This document shows, piece after piece, positions 1-9,240 of a DNA stretch of 64,000 bases. Numbering within the stretch: position 1 is the stretch's first letter; each line of letters opens with the position of its first letter. The position numbers and the translations under genes were made by a program. A model generated the notes under the pieces. That model worked only from the letters and a program-made list of their open reading frames with translations, was not told the DNA's origin and did not search any database. The DNA comes from Marinobacter sp. F3R11 (GTDB lineage Bacteria > Pseudomonadota > Gammaproteobacteria > Pseudomonadales > Oleiphilaceae), in the NCBI RefSeq assembly GCF_003318275.1, contig NZ_QOCH01000013.1:619152-683151 (forward strand), in the 5' to 3' direction.

Positions 1-1668
1 CACCGCCACAACATCCAAACCGTTTTTGGCTACCCCGGCGGCTGCATCATGCCGCTATACGATGCCCTGGTGGATGATGTCAGTGTGGAACATGTGCTTT
101 GCCGCCACGAACAAGGCTGCGCCCTGGCTGCCGACGGTTACGCCCGGGCCAGCGGCAGGCTGGGTGTTTGTATCGCCACTTCCGGCCCTGGCGCCACCAA
201 TCTGATCACTGGTGTAGCCAACGCGCACCGGGACTCAACTCCCATGCTGGTCATTACTGGCCAGGTTCCATCCTCCCTCATTGGCACAGATGCCTTTCAG
301 GAAACCGACGTTCTGGGGATGACTCTTGGAATCGTAAAGCATAGTTATCTGGCAGAGAGCGCGGACGAACTGCCTTCCATTCTGGAAGAAGCCATCGAAC
401 TGGCTCAAAGCGGGCGTCCCGGACCGGTGTGGATTGACATCCCGAAGGATGTATTACTGGCAGAAGCAGCAGTTGCCCCAACCTGTCGCCCGACACCGAA
501 AGAAGCTGCATGCCCCGATCTGACAAGCGCGACAGCCTTGTTACGGGCGGCCCGAAAGCCGTTGCTTTACAGCGGTGGAGGCATAAGTCTGGCCCATGCA
601 GAAAAAAGCTTTCGTGATTTCGCTGAAAGCTCCGGGCTGCCGGCTGTAGTGTCTCTCAAGGGCATAGGAAATCCCGGAAAACACAGTGCTCACAATCTGG
701 GCATGCTGGGCATGCACGGTTCCCGTGCTGCAAACCGTGCCGTAGATGAATGCGACCTTCTGCTGGTAATCGGTGCCCGTCTGGACGACCGTGCCACCGG
801 CAAGCTGGAGGGATTCGCCCCGAATGCGCGCCTGATTCACATTGACGCAGACGCGGCTGAAATGAACAAACTCCTGAGTACCGAGCTCACGATCCGGGGT
901 GACCTGAACACTGTTCTCAGGGAGCTGACACAAGTACTCAGAGAAACGCCTCTGGAGATCAGCGAATGGCGCAAGCAATGCCAGACCTGGCGCACGACAG
1001 GCGGTTTTCAGGCGGCAGATAACGAAGAACCTCTGACACCAATTACTGGCCCGGCCTTCATTCGCCAGCTGTCCCGGATTGCTCCGGATGACACAACTAT
1101 CGCGTGCGATGTAGGTCAGCATCAGATGTGGATAGCCCAGTATTACCAGTTTGATCACCCACGCCATCACCTTACCAGCGGTGGCCTCGGCACTATGGGC
1201 TTTGGTCTTCCTGCGGCAATCGGTGCCCAGTTTGCAAGGCCTGACAGTACCGTTCTGAATGTGACTGGCGATGGCTCATTCATGATGAATGCTCAGGAGC
1301 TGGCTACCATTCGCAGGTATAACCTGCCGGTGAAGCTGATCATTATGGACAACCAGTGCCTGGGCATGGTGCGCCAGCAACAGGAGTTGTTCTACAACAA
1401 CCGTGAATGCCAGATTAACCTCGACGACAACCCGGATTTCGTCGCTATGGCCCGGGCGTTCGACATCCCCGCCTTGAAAATTGAGCGTACCGATCAGGTG
1501 CGGCGTGGAATTGAAACCATACTCGCCTACCACGGTCCTATGCTTCTGCATGTGGCCATTGCCCGGGAAGAAAACGTCTGGCCAATTGTAAAGCCGGGTG
1601 GAAGTAACAGAGAGATGATTGATGAAACCCGCCGCAACAGCGCGGATAAAAAGGAGAAGGTTGCATGA
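1..1668 (+). CDS. ilvG: Acetolactate synthase II large subunit (5' partial)
   Basis: Catalytic subunit of acetohydroxyacid synthase, which condenses two pyruvates, or pyruvate with 2-oxobutyrate, in the first common step of valine, leucine and isoleucine synthesis. The frame is open from base 1 and the N-terminal 10-15 residues expected from E. coli IlvG lie outside the window, so the internal ATG at 49 is not the true start. The thiamine-diphosphate N-domain carries the activating glutamate in RHEQG (residue 37 of the visible part). TSGPGATNLITG, GTDAFQE and the C-terminal cofactor motif GDGSFMMN are intact. The sequence resembles enterobacterial IlvG rather than IlvB or IlvI along its whole length. 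It overlaps ilvM by ATGA, so the subunits are probably made in a fixed ratio. Assignment is firm; the promoter and any attenuator are outside the window. Confidence 0.96.
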   Translation, partial: HRHNIQTVFGYPGGCIMPLYDALVDDVSVEHVLCRHEQGCALAADGYARASGRLGVCIATSGPGATNLITGVANAHRDSTPMLVITGQVPSSLIGTDAFQETDVLGMTLGIVKHSYLAESADELPSILEEAIELAQSGRPGPVWIDIPKDVLLAEAAVAPTCRPTPKEAACPDLTSATALLRAARKPLLYSGGGISLAHAEKSFRDFAESSGLPAVVSLKGIGNPGKHSAHNLGMLGMHGSRAANRAVDECDLLLVIGARLDDRATGKLEGFAPNARLIHIDADAAEMNKLLSTELTIRGDLNTVLRELTQVLRETPLEISEWRKQCQTWRTTGGFQAADNEEPLTPITGPAFIRQLSRIAPDDTTIACDVGQHQMWIAQYYQFDHPRHHLTSGGLGTMGFGLPAAIGAQFARPDSTVLNVTGDGSFMMNAQELATIRRYNLPVKLIIMDNQCLGMVRQQQELFYNNRECQINLDDNPDFVAMARAFDIPALKIERTDQVRRGIETILAYHGPMLLHVAIAREENVWPIVKPGGSNREMIDETRRNSADKKEKVA

Positions 1669-1949
1669 CCACTGAGAGCTGTAACAGCACACCTGACTAT
1701 ACAATCGCCTGTCGCATGAATCACGAAGCCGCGGCGCTTGAACGCCTGTGCCAGGTTGTTCGTATCCGCGGCTTCCGGATTGCAAAGATGGCGGTGGAAA
1801 CCCAGGACGGTGTTCTGGATATCGCGCTGACCGTCCAGGGCACCCGACCGGTAACTATGCTTCAATCCCAGCTGGAAAAACTGCACACTGTGGAGGAGGT
1901 TATACTAACCACACCAGTCCTGGCACCTGCAACAAGCCGAACGGCCTGA
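1665..1949 (+). CDS. ilvM: Acetolactate synthase II regulatory small subunit
   Basis: A 94-residue ACT-domain protein, the size of E. coli IlvM (about 87 residues). It binds IlvG and stabilises and regulates the enzyme. The ATG overlaps the ilvG stop codon in ATGA, which fixes the start. The visible pattern is the beta-alpha-beta core of short ACT domains: YTIACRMNHEAAALERLCQVV, then RIRGFRIAKMAVE, then a second strand-helix pair ending in VEEVILTTP. Identity rests both on this pattern and on position directly after ilvG. The downstream MFS gene starts 30 bases later and may be read through. Nothing is broken. Confidence 0.92.
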   Translation: MTTESCNSTPDYTIACRMNHEAAALERLCQVVRIRGFRIAKMAVETQDGVLDIALTVQGTRPVTMLQSQLEKLHTVEEVILTTPVLAPATSRTA

Positions 1950-1979
1950 CAGCCAGGGACAATAACAACAGGGAAACCC

Positions 1980-3179
1980 GTGATTTTTCGCAACGCTGCA
2001 CAGCGCCATCCGTTATTTGTCATCGTCCTGGCGCAGCTTTGCGGCACCTCCCTGTGGTTCAGCATAAACGGAGTCTGGTTATCTCTTTCCCGGGAGCTGG
2101 GGCTGACTGAGTCAGATCTCGGAAGCTTAACGCTCTCCGTACAGGCCGGCTTCATCATTGGCACGCTCACCATTGCAGTTACCGGGCTGGCTGACCGTTA
2201 TCGGGCCAGCTATATTTTTGCATGCTCCAGCCTGCTTGGTGCCCTGATGAACGCCGGCTTTGTACTGACAGCATCGTCCCCTCCGTTTGACCTTATCATG
2301 CGCTTTCTAACCGGCCTTTGCCTTGCCGGTATTTACCCGCTTGGAATGAAACTGGTTATAGGCTGGACACCCAAACACACGGGAACGGCACTGGCCTGGC
2401 TGGTTGGCATGCTGACTCTGGGCACTGCCATGCCGCATTTGTTGCGCGGCTTGACGCCTGGCCTGCCCTGGCATTGGCCGCTATTAGGCTCTTCGGCCCT
2501 GGCCCTTCTTGGGGGCATGATGATCCTGTTTTTGGGTGATGGCCCTCACCTGCCCATCAGCACGGCAAAAACCCGGCTGCGCACCGGGCTCGCCGGACTC
2601 AGATCACCCCGTTTCCGGGCAGTCGCCGGGGGCTACTTTGGACATTGCTGGGAGCTTTACGCCTTCTGGACCCTGACTCCGCTACTTATCACCCGGGAAG
2701 TACTGCGCATACAGGCAGCTCCGACAGTAATACCGCTGCTTTCGTTTCTGGTAATCGGGCTGGGGTTTGTCGGGTGTATATGGGGCGGGAAACTCAGCCG
2801 GCAATTTGGAAGTGAATGGGTCGCAAACGGTTCCCTGGCAATCTCGGGAATAATCTGCCTGGCCTACCCTTTTCTCCCCTGGATTCCACCTGGAATACTC
2901 TTGTTCCTGCTGGCTCTGTGGGGTATCACCGTCATTGCCGACTCGCCGCAGTTTTCTGCACTGGCTGCCGCCGCAGCCCCCAGAGAGTTCGTTGGCGCAT
3001 CGCTGGCCGTAATGAATGCAATAGGTTTTGCGTTAACTCTGCCGGCTATCTGGATCACCAGTAATCTCTGGGCATCCCAGGGAGCCTGGGTAACTCTCTG
3101 GCTACTGCCTGGTCCGGTATTAGGGTTGTGGTCAATGCGCCAGCTCAGCAAGCAGAGAACAGATAATCCAAGCTTTTAA
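1980..3179 (+). CDS. Major facilitator superfamily transporter
   Basis: A 399-residue inner-membrane protein with about twelve hydrophobic segments in two halves, a typical MFS carrier length. The first segment reads LFVIVLAQLCGTSLWFSING. The loop after segment two contains GLADRYRA, an MFS motif-A-like sequence. A glycine-rich central helix (GGMMILFLGDGP) separates the halves. The start is a GTG at 1980 with GGGAAA just upstream, a close and rather weak ribosome site; the next ATG would cut into the first membrane segment. It follows ilvM by 30 bases, so it may be co-transcribed, but substrate cannot be read from sequence. The CGTSLWFS motif recurs in uncharacterised proteobacterial MFS proteins (recollection, not a search). 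Confidence 0.8.
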   Translation: MIFRNAAQRHPLFVIVLAQLCGTSLWFSINGVWLSLSRELGLTESDLGSLTLSVQAGFIIGTLTIAVTGLADRYRASYIFACSSLLGALMNAGFVLTASSPPFDLIMRFLTGLCLAGIYPLGMKLVIGWTPKHTGTALAWLVGMLTLGTAMPHLLRGLTPGLPWHWPLLGSSALALLGGMMILFLGDGPHLPISTAKTRLRTGLAGLRSPRFRAVAGGYFGHCWELYAFWTLTPLLITREVLRIQAAPTVIPLLSFLVIGLGFVGCIWGGKLSRQFGSEWVANGSLAISGIICLAYPFLPWIPPGILLFLLALWGITVIADSPQFSALAAAAAPREFVGASLAVMNAIGFALTLPAIWITSNLWASQGAWVTLWLLPGPVLGLWSMRQLSKQRTDNPSF

Positions 3180-3371
3180 CTACCCGATATACAAGACTTC
3201 GCAACAGGGATCGGTAAAACCGGGCCAGGCCCCGCAATGGTGCCTCAATTCACTCACATGCCCCAAGCACGCGCATACAGCCCTGGCTCATTCGCTGTTT
3301 TTTATTGCGTTCAGACCAGCCCTTTCAAACTTAAGTAGCTGTTATCAGGAATAAAACATCACAAGCGATAG
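3180..3371. other. Intergenic stretch before the peptide importer
   Basis: About 250 bases separate the MFS gene from the binding-protein gene. I see no reading frame with coding character and no convincing terminator. The 3' end carries the sigma54-like promoter listed separately. A short GC-rich pairing around the CCGGGCC/GGCCCCG bases near 3219-3236 is too weak to call. Confidence 0.4.
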
Positions 3372-3388
3372 TTGGCTCACAAAGTGCA
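3372..3388 (+). promoter_or_regulatory. Candidate sigma54 promoter of the peptide ABC operon
   Basis: TTGGCTC-N7-GTGCA gives GG at 3374-3375 and GC at 3386-3387, the exact GG-N10-GC spacing of a -24/-12 element. Transcription would begin near 3399, about 28 bases before the chosen ATG at 3427. Consensus is TTGGCAC-N5-TTGCW, so each box carries one deviation. No activator palindromes of the kind seen at 12643-12694 were found nearby. A single match of this quality can occur by chance. Confidence 0.35.
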
Positions 3389-3426
3389 TGCACTATTTTC
3401 ATAATCTGCCACTTGGAGCATGCACA

Positions 3427-5046
3427 ATGAATCGTCGAAACTTTCTTAAAGGTGCCACCACGCTGTCTGTAGGAGCCAGCCTTATTCCTTTGAGCCAACT
3501 GCTCCCGAGTTCTGCTCTGGCCGCCTCAAACGAAACAGCAGTTGTTGTTATCGGGGGCACCATCAACAGCCTGGACATCCATCGCAGCGGTACCAACCGG
3601 ACCAGCTATCAAGTTGCCATCAACTGCTACGACCGACTGGTCAGCTTTGGCACCAAGCAGATGCCCGACGGATCTTTGAGCTACGACTACGATAACGTCC
3701 AACCGGAAATGGCCGAGTCCTGGGAAGTCAATGAGGACGGGACGGTGATGACGTTCAAAATTCGGGAAGGTGCTACCTTCTGGGATGGCAAACCGGTCAC
3801 AGCGCACGACGTAAAATGGTCCCTGGATCGTGCAGTATCTCTCGGAGGCTTCCCGACAGTTCAGATGAAAGCAGGACGCCTTGAATCAACAGAGCAATTC
3901 AAGGCCCTGGATGATCGTACCTTCCAGATCACCCTGCCATTTGCCTCCAAGCTGGCTTTGCCCGACCTGGCGACCCCCATTCCCATCATAATCAACTCAC
4001 AGGTTGCCAAAGCCAATGCAACCACGGAAGACCCTTGGGCAACAGAATACCTGCACCGTAACCCTGCGGGGTCTGGCGCGTTCAAAGTGTCCCGCTGGAA
4101 TGCCGGTGAACAGCTGGTTTATGAGCGCAATGACAATTGGGCATGCGGCCCGCTGCCCAGCTATCAGCGAGTGATCCTGCGGGAGGTTCCGGCACAGTCA
4201 ACCCGGCGCGCTCTGATCGAACGTGGAAGCGTGACCGCATCACAGGACATCCCCAATAAAGATGCCAAAGAACTGGCCAAGAAAGACGGTATAAAAGTAG
4301 TCAGTACTCCTATAGAAAACTGCATTTACTCACTTTGTACCAATGTGGATTTTGAACCGTTTAAAGACAAGCGGGTTCGCCAGGCCATTGCCTGGTCTAT
4401 CCCCTATGAAAAGATTTTTGAACAAGCCGCCTATAGCCAGGGCATGCCCATGTGGGGAGGCACTGATGAGGTGACCAGTATCGACTGGCCGCAAAAGTCG
4501 CCCTATGAACTGAACCTGGAGAAAGCACGAGAGTTACTGGCACAGACAGACTACAAAGATGGCTTCGAAGTCCCGCTCTCATTCAACCTGTCAGTGGCTG
4601 ACTGGGCTGAGCCAACCGCCCTGCTGATTCAGCAGGGCCTTGCCCAGATTGGTATCACTGCCACGATCGAAAAGATTCCGGGTGCCAACTGGCGCACCAT
4701 TGCCCTGGTTGAGAAAAAGCTCCCACTGCATCTGGAGAATTTTGGTGGCTGGCTGAATACCCCGGATTACTACTTTTTCTGGGCCTATATCAAAGGCAAC
4801 CTTTTTAATTCCTACAACTATGACAATCCGGAAATGACAAAACTGATCGAAGAAACCCTCGATATGGCTGTCACGGACCCGGCTTACACGCCCAATGTGA
4901 AACGGATGATCGAGATTGCCTTCGAAGATATCCCCCGCATTCCTTTGTGGCAGCCGACGCTGAACGTGGCCTTCAAGGAAGGGGTTGAAGGTTATGAGTA
5001 CTGGTTCCACCGCCAGATGGATATCCGTCCGCTGAAACCGGCCTGA
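3427..5046 (+). CDS. Tat-exported ABC peptide-type substrate-binding protein
   Basis: A 539-residue periplasmic solute-binding protein of family 5 (DppA/OppA-like). It begins with a twin-arginine signal, MNRRNFLKG, followed by a hydrophobic stretch and the likely cleavage SALA-AS near residue 34. The frame extends back to 3388, but ATG 3427 is preferred because GGAG lies 9 bases upstream and the twin arginines then sit at the N-terminus. Family hallmarks include the domain-I segment with PEMAESWEVNEDGTVMTFKI and a following FWDGKPVTAHDVKWSL. It heads an operon with two permeases and a fused ATPase. The ligand may be a di- or oligopeptide, an opine or another small cation; it is not readable. 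Tat export is less usual in this family and suggests folding or cofactor loading in the cytoplasm (inference). Confidence 0.9.
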   Translation: MNRRNFLKGATTLSVGASLIPLSQLLPSSALAASNETAVVVIGGTINSLDIHRSGTNRTSYQVAINCYDRLVSFGTKQMPDGSLSYDYDNVQPEMAESWEVNEDGTVMTFKIREGATFWDGKPVTAHDVKWSLDRAVSLGGFPTVQMKAGRLESTEQFKALDDRTFQITLPFASKLALPDLATPIPIIINSQVAKANATTEDPWATEYLHRNPAGSGAFKVSRWNAGEQLVYERNDNWACGPLPSYQRVILREVPAQSTRRALIERGSVTASQDIPNKDAKELAKKDGIKVVSTPIENCIYSLCTNVDFEPFKDKRVRQAIAWSIPYEKIFEQAAYSQGMPMWGGTDEVTSIDWPQKSPYELNLEKARELLAQTDYKDGFEVPLSFNLSVADWAEPTALLIQQGLAQIGITATIEKIPGANWRTIALVEKKLPLHLENFGGWLNTPDYYFFWAYIKGNLFNSYNYDNPEMTKLIEETLDMAVTDPAYTPNVKRMIEIAFEDIPRIPLWQPTLNVAFKEGVEGYEYWFHRQMDIRPLKPA

Positions 5047-5068
5047 TTTCGTCATTGAGGAGTAACAC

Positions 5069-6097
5069 GTGGCTCTCGGAGTAAAATCCAGGCGGGTACT
5101 GGCCCGCCTGTTGCAGGCCGTCCCAACAATCTTCGGCATTCTGGTTGTGTGCTTTCTGTTGACCCGGGCATTGCCCGGGGATCCTGCTGCCTATTTTGCC
5201 GGAGATATGGCCGATGAAGCGTCCATTGAACAGGTGCGTAAAAATCTGGGCCTGGACCAGCCTATGCCAATGCAGTTCGTGACCTATGTCGGCGATCTGC
5301 TACAGGGTGATCTGGGGGTTGCGATCTCAACCGGGCAAACCGTGGCCCAGGAACTCGCAAAACGCTTGCCTGCTTCCCTGGAGCTGACGCTGGCAGCTCT
5401 TCTGCTATCACTGGTGATTGCCATTCCACTCGGGGTCCTGGCGGCAACCCGCCCCAACTCCTGGGTTGATCACCTGTGTCGTTTCCTCGTGACGGCAGGG
5501 GTCTCATTGCCAACCTTCTTCACCGGACTGGCACTGCTGTACGTATTCTACTATCTGCTTGGCTGGGCACCGCCGCCCATGGGCCGGCTGGACATGATGT
5601 TTCTGGCACCGGAAACAGTCACCGGCTTTTATACCATCGACTCACTGATCGCCGGTGACTGGGCCCTGTTCAAGGCTTCCCTTGCTCAAATGGCGCTCCC
5701 GGTTATTACCCTTGCGTTGTTTACCCTTGCACCCATAGCCCGGATGACCCGGGCCGCGATGCTGCAGACCCTGGCCAGCGACTATGTCCGTACTGCGCGC
5801 GCAGCCGGGCTGAGCAGTCGCCGGGTCCTGATTGACTACGCATTCAGAAACGCCCTGTTGCCGGTTGTGACAACGCTCGGCATGGTGTTCTCGTTTGTGC
5901 TTGGCGCCAACGTGCTGGTCGAGAAGGTATTCGCATGGCCAGGAATAGGCTCCTTCGCGGTTGAAGCGCTGGTGGTATCCGACTACGCCGCTGTTCAGGG
6001 GTTTGTCCTGTCCATGGCGCTTCTGTTCGTATCCCTGAACCTGCTGATTGATCTCATCTACACTCTGATCGATCCCCGTGTAAGCGAGGAGGAATAA
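5069..6097 (+). CDS. ABC peptide-type permease (DppB-like)
   Basis: A 342-residue inner-membrane permease with about six membrane helices. It carries the usual first helix RLLQAVPTIFGILVVCFLLTR, the periplasmic domain with LPGDPAAYFAG, and the EAA coupling loop around RTARAAGLSSRRVLIDYAFRN. It starts at GTG 5069, preceded by TGAGGAG 7 bases upstream, a strong ribosome site. It forms the translocation pore with the next gene product and lies 22 bases after the binding protein. Length and topology are normal for DppB/OppB. It overlaps nothing, but the next ATG follows its stop by one base. Confidence 0.92.
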   Translation: MALGVKSRRVLARLLQAVPTIFGILVVCFLLTRALPGDPAAYFAGDMADEASIEQVRKNLGLDQPMPMQFVTYVGDLLQGDLGVAISTGQTVAQELAKRLPASLELTLAALLLSLVIAIPLGVLAATRPNSWVDHLCRFLVTAGVSLPTFFTGLALLYVFYYLLGWAPPPMGRLDMMFLAPETVTGFYTIDSLIAGDWALFKASLAQMALPVITLALFTLAPIARMTRAAMLQTLASDYVRTARAAGLSSRRVLIDYAFRNALLPVVTTLGMVFSFVLGANVLVEKVFAWPGIGSFAVEALVVSDYAAVQGFVLSMALLFVSLNLLIDLIYTLIDPRVSEEE

Positions 6098-6098
6098 C

Positions 6099-6992
6099 AT
6101 GGCGTCATCCCTGGCTACACCTGAAGCCTCCACTGCTGCACCAGCCCGCGAAGGCTACTGGCAGCACCTCAGATACATCATGGCGGAAAACCCCCTCACC
6201 GGTATCTCGTTCGCCATGTTCATTGGCCTGATCATCATGGCGCTTTTCGGCCCGTATCTGGTGCCTTTCGATCCGGTTGCTACAGGAGCTGGTCCGGCCC
6301 TGATGCCGCCCAGTCCGGCACACTGGTTTGGTACCGATCATCTCGGACGGGATGTTTTCTCACGGGTTGTCGTTGCCACACGGCTGGATCTTATGATCTC
6401 TGTGTCTGCGGTTGCGCTGTCGTTTGTCTTCGGTTCTGTCATCGGCTCACTGTCCGGTTATTTCGGCGGCTGGACCGACCGGATTGCGGGACGCCTGATG
6501 GATACGATCATGGCCTTCCCTTTGTTCGTTCTGGCCATGGGCATAGTCGCCGCAGCAGGCAACTCCGTTGAAAATATTGTCTACGCCACGGCCATTATCA
6601 ACTTGCCGTTCTATGCCCGTATGGCCCGCGCAGAGGTCAGTATTCGGCGCAACGCGGGGTTTGTTCAGGCAGCACGCCTGTCGGGCAACTCGGAGCTCAG
6701 AGTACTTTTCGGCCACATTTTCCCGAATACCCTGCCCCCGATAATGGTTCAGATCTCGCTCAACATGGGGTGGGCCATCCTTAATGCTGCGGGCCTCTCT
6801 TTTATTGGCCTGGGCGTACAACCACCAACACCTGAGTGGGGAATCATGGTTGCTGAAGGCGCCAATTTCATTATTTCGGGAGAGTGGTGGCTTGTGGTCT
6901 TCCCCGGCATGGCCCTGATGCTGGCGGTGTTTACCTTTAACCTGATTGGCGACGGATTACGTGATCTTGTCGACCCCCAGCGACGGACATAA
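6099..6992 (+). CDS. ABC peptide-type permease (DppC-like)
   Basis: A 297-residue second permease subunit. It has the DppC/OppC hallmarks: an N-terminal cytoplasmic tail before the first helix, then HWFGTDHLGRDVFSRVV, then the EAA loop at FVQAARLSGNSELRVLFGHI. The C-terminus has the family ending FNLIGDGLRDLVDPQ. The ribosome site GAGGAGG lies inside the end of the previous gene, and only one base separates the two frames, which suggests translational coupling. It pairs with the 5069 permease. Confidence 0.92.
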   Translation: MASSLATPEASTAAPAREGYWQHLRYIMAENPLTGISFAMFIGLIIMALFGPYLVPFDPVATGAGPALMPPSPAHWFGTDHLGRDVFSRVVVATRLDLMISVSAVALSFVFGSVIGSLSGYFGGWTDRIAGRLMDTIMAFPLFVLAMGIVAAAGNSVENIVYATAIINLPFYARMARAEVSIRRNAGFVQAARLSGNSELRVLFGHIFPNTLPPIMVQISLNMGWAILNAAGLSFIGLGVQPPTPEWGIMVAEGANFIISGEWWLVVFPGMALMLAVFTFNLIGDGLRDLVDPQRRT

Positions 6993-7001
6993 GGAATTCC
7001 C

Positions 7002-8666
7002 ATGAATGTACCCTTACTTGATGTTCAGCGGCTGAGCGTTGATTTCAATACCCGCAAGGGGGTTATCCGTGCCATTGATTCCGTTTCCCTTTCAGTCGCC
7101 AAGGGCGAAACTCTGGGCATCGTTGGCGAATCCGGCTCGGGTAAGTCCGTCACCTCATATGCGGTAATGAAAATACTGGACCGGGCGGGAAAAATAACCA
7201 GCGGCAAGATTATCTACGGTGGTATGGCCCTGCAGAAAATCCCGGAATCCGATATGCGCGATATCCGTGGCCGGGAAATCTCCATGATTTTCCAGAACCC
7301 GCGAGCTGCTCTGAACCCCATACGAAAGATTGGTCAGCAGGTGGCCGATGTCCTGATCCAGCACAATCAGGCAACCCGTGCAGAAGCTCGTGGTAAAGCC
7401 ATTGAAATGCTCCAGGCAGTGAAAATCGCAGACGCCGAAAAGCGCTTCGATGCATACCCGTTTGAGCTCTCGGGTGGTATGTGCCAACGGGTTGTTATAG
7501 CCATCGCGCTCGCTTGCAAGCCCCAATTGCTGATCGCCGACGAGCCCACAACAGGTCTGGACGTTACTACCCAGAAAGCGGTGATGGACCTGATTGTGGA
7601 ACTCACCGCACGCTTCAACATGTCAACCATACTCATTACCCACGATCTCGGCCTGGCAGCCGCCTACTGTGACCGGTTGATGGTGATGGAAAAAGGCCGT
7701 GTTGTTGAGCAGAACCCGTCCACAGTGCTATTCCAGTCGCCCCAGAAGGAATACACCAGGCAATTGCTGCAGGCCACGCCGCGGCGCGATTCGAACGTGC
7801 GGGATCTGCTGCCGAAAGAACTGCTCGACAAGACTGATCCGCTGCCGGAGTCCAGCCCTCCGGGGCCACCTCTGCTAACGGTCAGTCATCTCAAAAAGAG
7901 TTTTGGCAAACCGGGATCAGAAAATCATCACCTTGCGGTTCGGGATCTGTCATTCAGTATTCGCCAGGGCGAAAGCCTGGGACTGGTGGGAGAGAGCGGA
8001 TGCGGCAAATCCACCACGTCTGCCATGGTGATGCGATTGCTCGACACAACTGAGGGACAGATCGAGTTTCTGGGCGAAGACATTGCCCGTATTCCCGCCA
8101 GCCAGTTTTCGTCCCATCCGCTACGCGGCAAACTACAAATGGTGTTTCAGGACCCGACAGACAGCCTTAACCCCCGCTGGAGTGCCGAGCGCTCTATCGA
8201 AGACCCACTGATACACCTTGCCAAAGACCTGGGGAAAGCTGAACGGAAAGCTCGGGTGCTGGAACTTGCGAGCCTTGTAGGCCTTCCACACAATCTGCTG
8301 GGCCGCTATCCCCACCAGTTATCCGGTGGCCAGAAGGCACGAGTCGGAATTGCCCGGGCCGTTGCACTCAACCCGCAGCTTCTGATCCTGGATGAACCCA
8401 CGGCGGCGCTGGATGTCTCGGTACAAGCAGTAGTACTGAATCTGCTCGAAGATCTTAAGCATCAGCTTGGCATGAGCTATCTCTTCATCAGCCACGACCT
8501 GAACGTGGTTCGCTTATTGTGTGACCGGATCATCGTGATGCAGAAGGGACAGATTGTTGAGGAAGGTAATGCCCGGCTCATCATGGACCAGCCGAAAACC
8601 GATTACACCCAAAGCCTGCTGGCGGCGATTCCGCACCCTCCGACGGGCGAGATCTCAACCGCCTGA
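7002..8666 (+). CDS. Fused double ATP-binding subunit of the peptide importer
   Basis: A 554-residue protein with two complete ABC ATPase domains in one chain, equivalent to DppD plus DppF. Domain one has Walker A GESGSGKS (about residues 41-48) and signature LSGGM. Domain two has Walker A GESGCGKS, signature LSGGQ and Walker B LLILDEP. Each domain ends with the oligopeptide-type C-terminal tail (VLFQSPQKEYTRQLLQATP and LIMDQPKTDYTQSLLAAIP), which confirms the peptide/nickel subfamily. It starts at ATG 7002 with AAGGA upstream and closes the operon; the bidirectional terminator follows at 8687. All nucleotide-binding residues look intact in both halves. Confidence 0.93.
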   Translation: MNVPLLDVQRLSVDFNTRKGVIRAIDSVSLSVAKGETLGIVGESGSGKSVTSYAVMKILDRAGKITSGKIIYGGMALQKIPESDMRDIRGREISMIFQNPRAALNPIRKIGQQVADVLIQHNQATRAEARGKAIEMLQAVKIADAEKRFDAYPFELSGGMCQRVVIAIALACKPQLLIADEPTTGLDVTTQKAVMDLIVELTARFNMSTILITHDLGLAAAYCDRLMVMEKGRVVEQNPSTVLFQSPQKEYTRQLLQATPRRDSNVRDLLPKELLDKTDPLPESSPPGPPLLTVSHLKKSFGKPGSENHHLAVRDLSFSIRQGESLGLVGESGCGKSTTSAMVMRLLDTTEGQIEFLGEDIARIPASQFSSHPLRGKLQMVFQDPTDSLNPRWSAERSIEDPLIHLAKDLGKAERKARVLELASLVGLPHNLLGRYPHQLSGGQKARVGIARAVALNPQLLILDEPTAALDVSVQAVVLNLLEDLKHQLGMSYLFISHDLNVVRLLCDRIIVMQKGQIVEEGNARLIMDQPKTDYTQSLLAAIPHPPTGEISTA

Positions 8667-8686
8667 AGAGGACGCAGCCTCTGACT

Positions 8687-8726
8687 GACAAAACCCTCCA
8701 CATCAACTGAAGTGAAGGGTTTTGTC
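8687..8726. terminator. Bidirectional terminator between convergent operons
   Basis: Arms 8687-8701 (GACAAAACCCTCCAC) and 8712-8726 (GTGAAGGGTTTTGTC) pair over 15 bases with one G-U-type mismatch around a 10-base loop. The outer part of the stem supplies an A-run on one side and a T-run on the other, so it can stop transcription from the peptide operon (plus) and from cynS (minus). Confidence 0.82.
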
Positions 8727-8769
8727 TGTTCACTCTAAAATAGTGAATCTATTGGAGCCCTTGCCATGG

Positions 8770-9213
8770 TCACCATGCCTTATAGGGCAAAAACTTCCCG
8801 CTCATCGTCACCACCACACGGTCACCCTTGGGGTTATCTTCTTTTTCAAGCTCCATGGTGAAATCAATTGCACTCATGATGCCGTCACCGAATTTTTCAT
8901 GGATAAGCTCTTTAATGGTATCGCCATAAACCCCCACCACTTCATACAGACGGTAGATCAGCGGATCCTGCGGAATCGCGCCGTCCCAGGCTTTCTTCGG
9001 GCAAACCTGAAGCGCTTCCGCTACCTCCTTGTCCAACCCCAGAGCTTCACACAGGCCAAAGGCTTTGTCTTCATCCAGGCTGTTCATACCAAGTACCGCA
9101 GAAGTAGTGAACACAGGCGACATACCAATGGCTTCGGCAATGGCCTCCCATGTCATATCCTTTGCCACTTTCGCTTCCAGAATTTTTGCAGTCATCAGTT
9201 CTTTATTCATCAT
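8770..9213 (-). CDS. cynS: Cyanase (cyanate hydratase)
   Basis: Converts cyanate and bicarbonate to carbamate and CO2; the carbamate decays to ammonia and CO2, giving usable nitrogen. The protein has 147 residues, close to the usual 150-156. The N-terminal helical region (MNKELMTAKILEAKVAKDMT) is followed by the conserved catalytic domain. Active-site residues equivalent to E. coli Arg96, Glu99 and Ser122 appear as Arg88, Glu91 and Ser114 within PLIYRLYEVV and GIMSAIDFTM. The start ATG 9213 has GAGGAAA upstream. It is the last gene of a cynA-cynB-cynD-cynS operon, the same order as in cyanobacterial cynABDS. Confidence 0.97.
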   Translation of the reverse strand: MMNKELMTAKILEAKVAKDMTWEAIAEAIGMSPVFTTSAVLGMNSLDEDKAFGLCEALGLDKEVAEALQVCPKKAWDGAIPQDPLIYRLYEVVGVYGDTIKELIHEKFGDGIMSAIDFTMELEKEDNPKGDRVVVTMSGKFLPYKAW

Positions 9214-9240
9214 CTCTATTTCCTCTTTTAAATTATCAAG

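Noticed and set aside
8722..9231. 169-codon plus-strand frame opposite cynS
   Set aside because: It lies antisense across a complete, well-conserved cyanase and begins within the terminator hairpin.
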